A stretch of 64,000 nucleotides of DNA from JBHYDC01 sp051861205 (GTDB lineage Bacteria; Pseudomonadota; Alphaproteobacteria; Rhizobiales; Pleomorphomonadaceae): positions 62,001-126,000 of the forward strand of contig JBHYDC010000002.1 in the NCBI GenBank assembly GCA_051861205.1. The letters are read 5' to 3'. Both the position numbers and the translations under genes were made by a program. A model generated the notes under the pieces. It worked only from the letters and a program-made list of their open reading frames with translations, did not search any database and had not been told where the DNA came from. Shown here piece by piece: positions 62,320-64,000 of the stretch. The stretch's first letter is position 1, and each line of letters opens with the position of its first letter.

Positions 62320-63128
62320 CAACGTCCTTCCATTGGTGGAACCATTCCACCGCCGCTTTCGCCGCCGCCGACTTGTCGGACACCGTCGTGATCCTGCCGG
62401 TCGGGGCGGTGGAGCAGCATGGCCCGCATCTGCCGGTCAATGTGGATGCCGCCATTAATGCGGGTCTCCTCGCCGCAGCGCTTTCCCGGCTTGATCCGGC
62501 AGCCAATGTTCTGGTGTTGCCGCCGATGCCCTATGGCAAGTCGGACGAGCATCTCGCCTATCCCGGCACGCTCACGCTCAGCGGCGATACGCTCGCCGCC
62601 GTCTGGTTTGAGATTGCGGCCAGCGTTGCGCGGGCAGGGGCCCGGAAAATCCTCTTCTTCAATTCCCATGGCGGGCAGACCGGGCTTCTCGACATCACCT
62701 GCCGGCGGCTTCGCATTGAACTCGGCTTACTTGCAGTCGCTTGTTCCTGGTTCCGGATCACACCGGTTAAGGATCTGTTCCCGCCGCAAGAACTCGATCA
62801 CGGCATCCACGGCGGTGATCTGGAGACGAGCGTCATGCTCAGTCTGCACGGCGATCTCGTCATCATGGACCGGGCGGAGAATTTCGTGCCGTTGACCGTG
62901 GAGATCGAGCGCTCCGGCAGTTCGCTCACGGCGGAAGGCGCGGTTGGCTTCGGATGGCAAGCACAAGACTTGCATCCGGCGGGCGTGTGCGGCAACGCGT
63001 CCGCCGCGACCGCTGAAAAGGGCGCGGCCGTTATCGACCGCGCGGCCACTGCGCTTGTCCGCCTGATCGGCGATGTCGCGGCCTTCGATATGAGCCGCTT
63101 CACCGCCCGTACCCGCTTCAGCGCTTGA
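62316..63128 (+). CDS. Creatininase-family amidohydrolase
   Basis: 270 aa with the family metal motif VGAVEQHGPHLPVNVD, SHGGQTG and HGGDLETS. Members hydrolyse cyclic amides (creatinine, or related lactams) or formamides such as in cofactor pathways. It is coupled by a 4-nt overlap to the acyl-CoA-ligase-like gene. Downstream, convergent, are ABC transporter genes for polyamine-like solutes. A joint pathway for an amide-containing nutrient is plausible but inferred. Confidence 0.88.
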   Translation: MTTSFHWWNHSTAAFAAADLSDTVVILPVGAVEQHGPHLPVNVDAAINAGLLAAALSRLDPAANVLVLPPMPYGKSDEHLAYPGTLTLSGDTLAAVWFEIAASVARAGARKILFFNSHGGQTGLLDITCRRLRIELGLLAVACSWFRITPVKDLFPPQELDHGIHGGDLETSVMLSLHGDLVIMDRAENFVPLTVEIERSGSSLTAEGAVGFGWQAQDLHPAGVCGNASAATAEKGAAVIDRAATALVRLIGDVAAFDMSRFTARTRFSA

Positions 63129-63158
63129 TCCGCCAGCCCCGCGCGCTCCCATAGGACG

Positions 63159-63950
63159 TCAGGATGGACCCGCCGCTTGCGGCCGGCGGTTGCGCCGGCG
63201 GCGATAGATCTCGCTGATCGCCACGAGCAGCGCCGTCAGCCCAAGCACCGCGACCTGCATCGCGTTGAGATCGGGCCGCAGTTCCCGGCGAAATTCGGAC
63301 GCGACCATCAAAGAAAGCGGCTGCGTCCGCCCCGCGAGGAACAGCGAAATCGTCAGATCGGCGAGCGACAGGATCACGCCGACCGAAAAGGCCCCCGCAA
63401 GCGCGCTCTTGATCTGCGTCAGCAGCACTAGGCGGAAGCTTTTCCACGGCGTTGCTCCGAGATCGCGCGCCGCCTCATCAAGGCGCGGGTCGATGGTGAG
63501 CAGTACGGAGGTGAGAATGACCGTCGTGAACGGTATCACCACAAGCGATTGCGCCAAGATCAGGGCCAGCGCGCCCCGATCAAGGCCGATGCGGCTCGTG
63601 ATCATCGCCTGCGCGATCGAAAGAACGCTTTTGGGGACGAGGAACGGGACCAGGATTAGCCCTGCGAACATAAGGCGTCCTTTCATGGAGGGCGCTGTCA
63701 GGGCGAGCGCCGCCATCAAGCCGACCACCATACCGATCAGACCCACCGGCTAGGCCACCAGAAAGCTGGTCAGGAAGCCCTGGTGGAAGGCGCTGTTATC
63801 GGCGAGTTCTGCGTACCAGCGCAGCGTGAAGCCGGACAGCGGAAAGGCCATCAGTTCGCTGTCGTTGAAGGAAAACACCGCCAGCACCACTATCGGCAAA
63901 TAGAGAAATAGGGCGGCAAGCACGAGGACGATCACGGCAAAGCGGCTCAT
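63159..63950 (-). pseudogene. ABC transporter permease (PotC-like), interrupted by an in-frame TAG
   Basis: ATG at 63950 opens a permease (FAVIVLVLAALFLYLPIVVL). Codon 67 is TAG (63752..63750), after …FLTSFLVA. The same frame resumes with PVGLIGMVVGLMAALALT and runs to 63159, including the EAA-type loop ARDLGATPWKSFRLVLL. Without the stop the product is 263 aa, the normal size of a PotC/YdcV-type subunit. A Trp codon (TGG to TAG) is the simplest explanation. A GTG at 63746 could start only an N-truncated piece. It overlaps the upstream permease gene (ATGA). Confidence 0.88.
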
Positions 63951-64000
63951 GAACGCCCCCTTGCCAGTACCGCGCGGGCGCCCTTGAAGCGCAGCAGGCT
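63947..64000 (-). CDS. C-terminal end of the partner ABC permease (PotB-like), cut by window edge
   Basis: The minus-strand frame ends …LLRFKGARAVLARGRS with TGA at 63949..63947, overlapping the ATG of the PotC-like gene. Only the last 17 residues are in the window. In such operons the preceding gene is the PotB-type permease, hence the call. The identity rests on position, not on visible motifs. Confidence 0.6.
   Translation of the reverse strand, partial: SLLRFKGARAVLARGRS

Overview
The window looks like a chromosomal segment of a high-GC alphaproteobacterium of the order Hyphomicrobiales (Rhizobiales). The main evidence is the block trpF-trpB-trpA-accD-folC | trxA-addA-addB-murU-tsaE/amgK-divL | ahcY (17.0-36.0 kb). 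Supporting evidence is a zinc-finger-less AccD, a TsaE-phosphotransferase fusion, a DivL-type kinase with Tyr in place of the phosphoacceptor His, and a bacterial (6-4) photolyase of the PhrB type. The genus cannot be told from the sequence.

Layout. 0-8.7 kb: the end of a small SRP RNA (minus strand), then a YejABEF-type peptide/microcin C-like ABC importer operon. It has two binding-protein genes (one with a Sec-like and one with a Tat-like signal) and a PIN-domain toxin-antitoxin pair wedged between yejE and yejF. 8.8-10 kb: a TMEM43-like membrane protein. 10.1-13.0 kb: a decayed locus in which an OmpV/MipA outer membrane protein, a sensor kinase and its response regulator each carry one inactivating lesion. 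13.2-17.0 kb: a DUF3313-like lipoprotein, a MarR regulator, an arginase-family hydrolase and an FAD amine oxidase. 17-36 kb: the conserved housekeeping block (tryptophan, malonyl-CoA and folate synthesis, thioredoxin, AddAB recombination nuclease, peptidoglycan-sugar recycling, t6A tRNA modification, cell-cycle kinase DivL, S-adenosylhomocysteine recycling). 36-44 kb: a CitE-like lyase, a three- or four-gene cassette of coiled-coil/membrane proteins of unknown role, an alpha/beta hydrolase and several small genes.

44.39-54.49 kb is an integrated island of about 10.1 kb inserted in tRNA-Arg(CCG). It is bounded by a perfect 52-bp direct repeat of the tRNA 3' part. It carries a P4-type integrase at the left end and a second tyrosine recombinase with two small HTH genes at the right end. 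Between them lie a type III restriction-modification operon with a RhuM gene spliced between mod and res, and an unclassified 307-aa gene. An 11-bp sequence is tandemly repeated four times just inside the left end and twice just inside the right end, which suggests recombinase or excisionase binding sites.

54.6-64 kb returns to host-like genes: a histidine phosphatase, two small envelope genes, an SDR, DUF2256 plus (6-4) photolyase, a glutamine amidotransferase, a TerB-like protein, an acyl-CoA-ligase-like enzyme, a creatininase-family hydrolase, and a spermidine/putrescine-type ABC permease gene broken by an amber stop.

Four genes carry disabling lesions (two frameshifts, one TAA, one TAG). 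This implies either real gene decay or residual sequence errors, and raw reads would decide. The best candidates for undescribed biology are the mod-rhuM-res island with its shared repeats, and the coiled-coil cassette at 37.4-41.5 kb.
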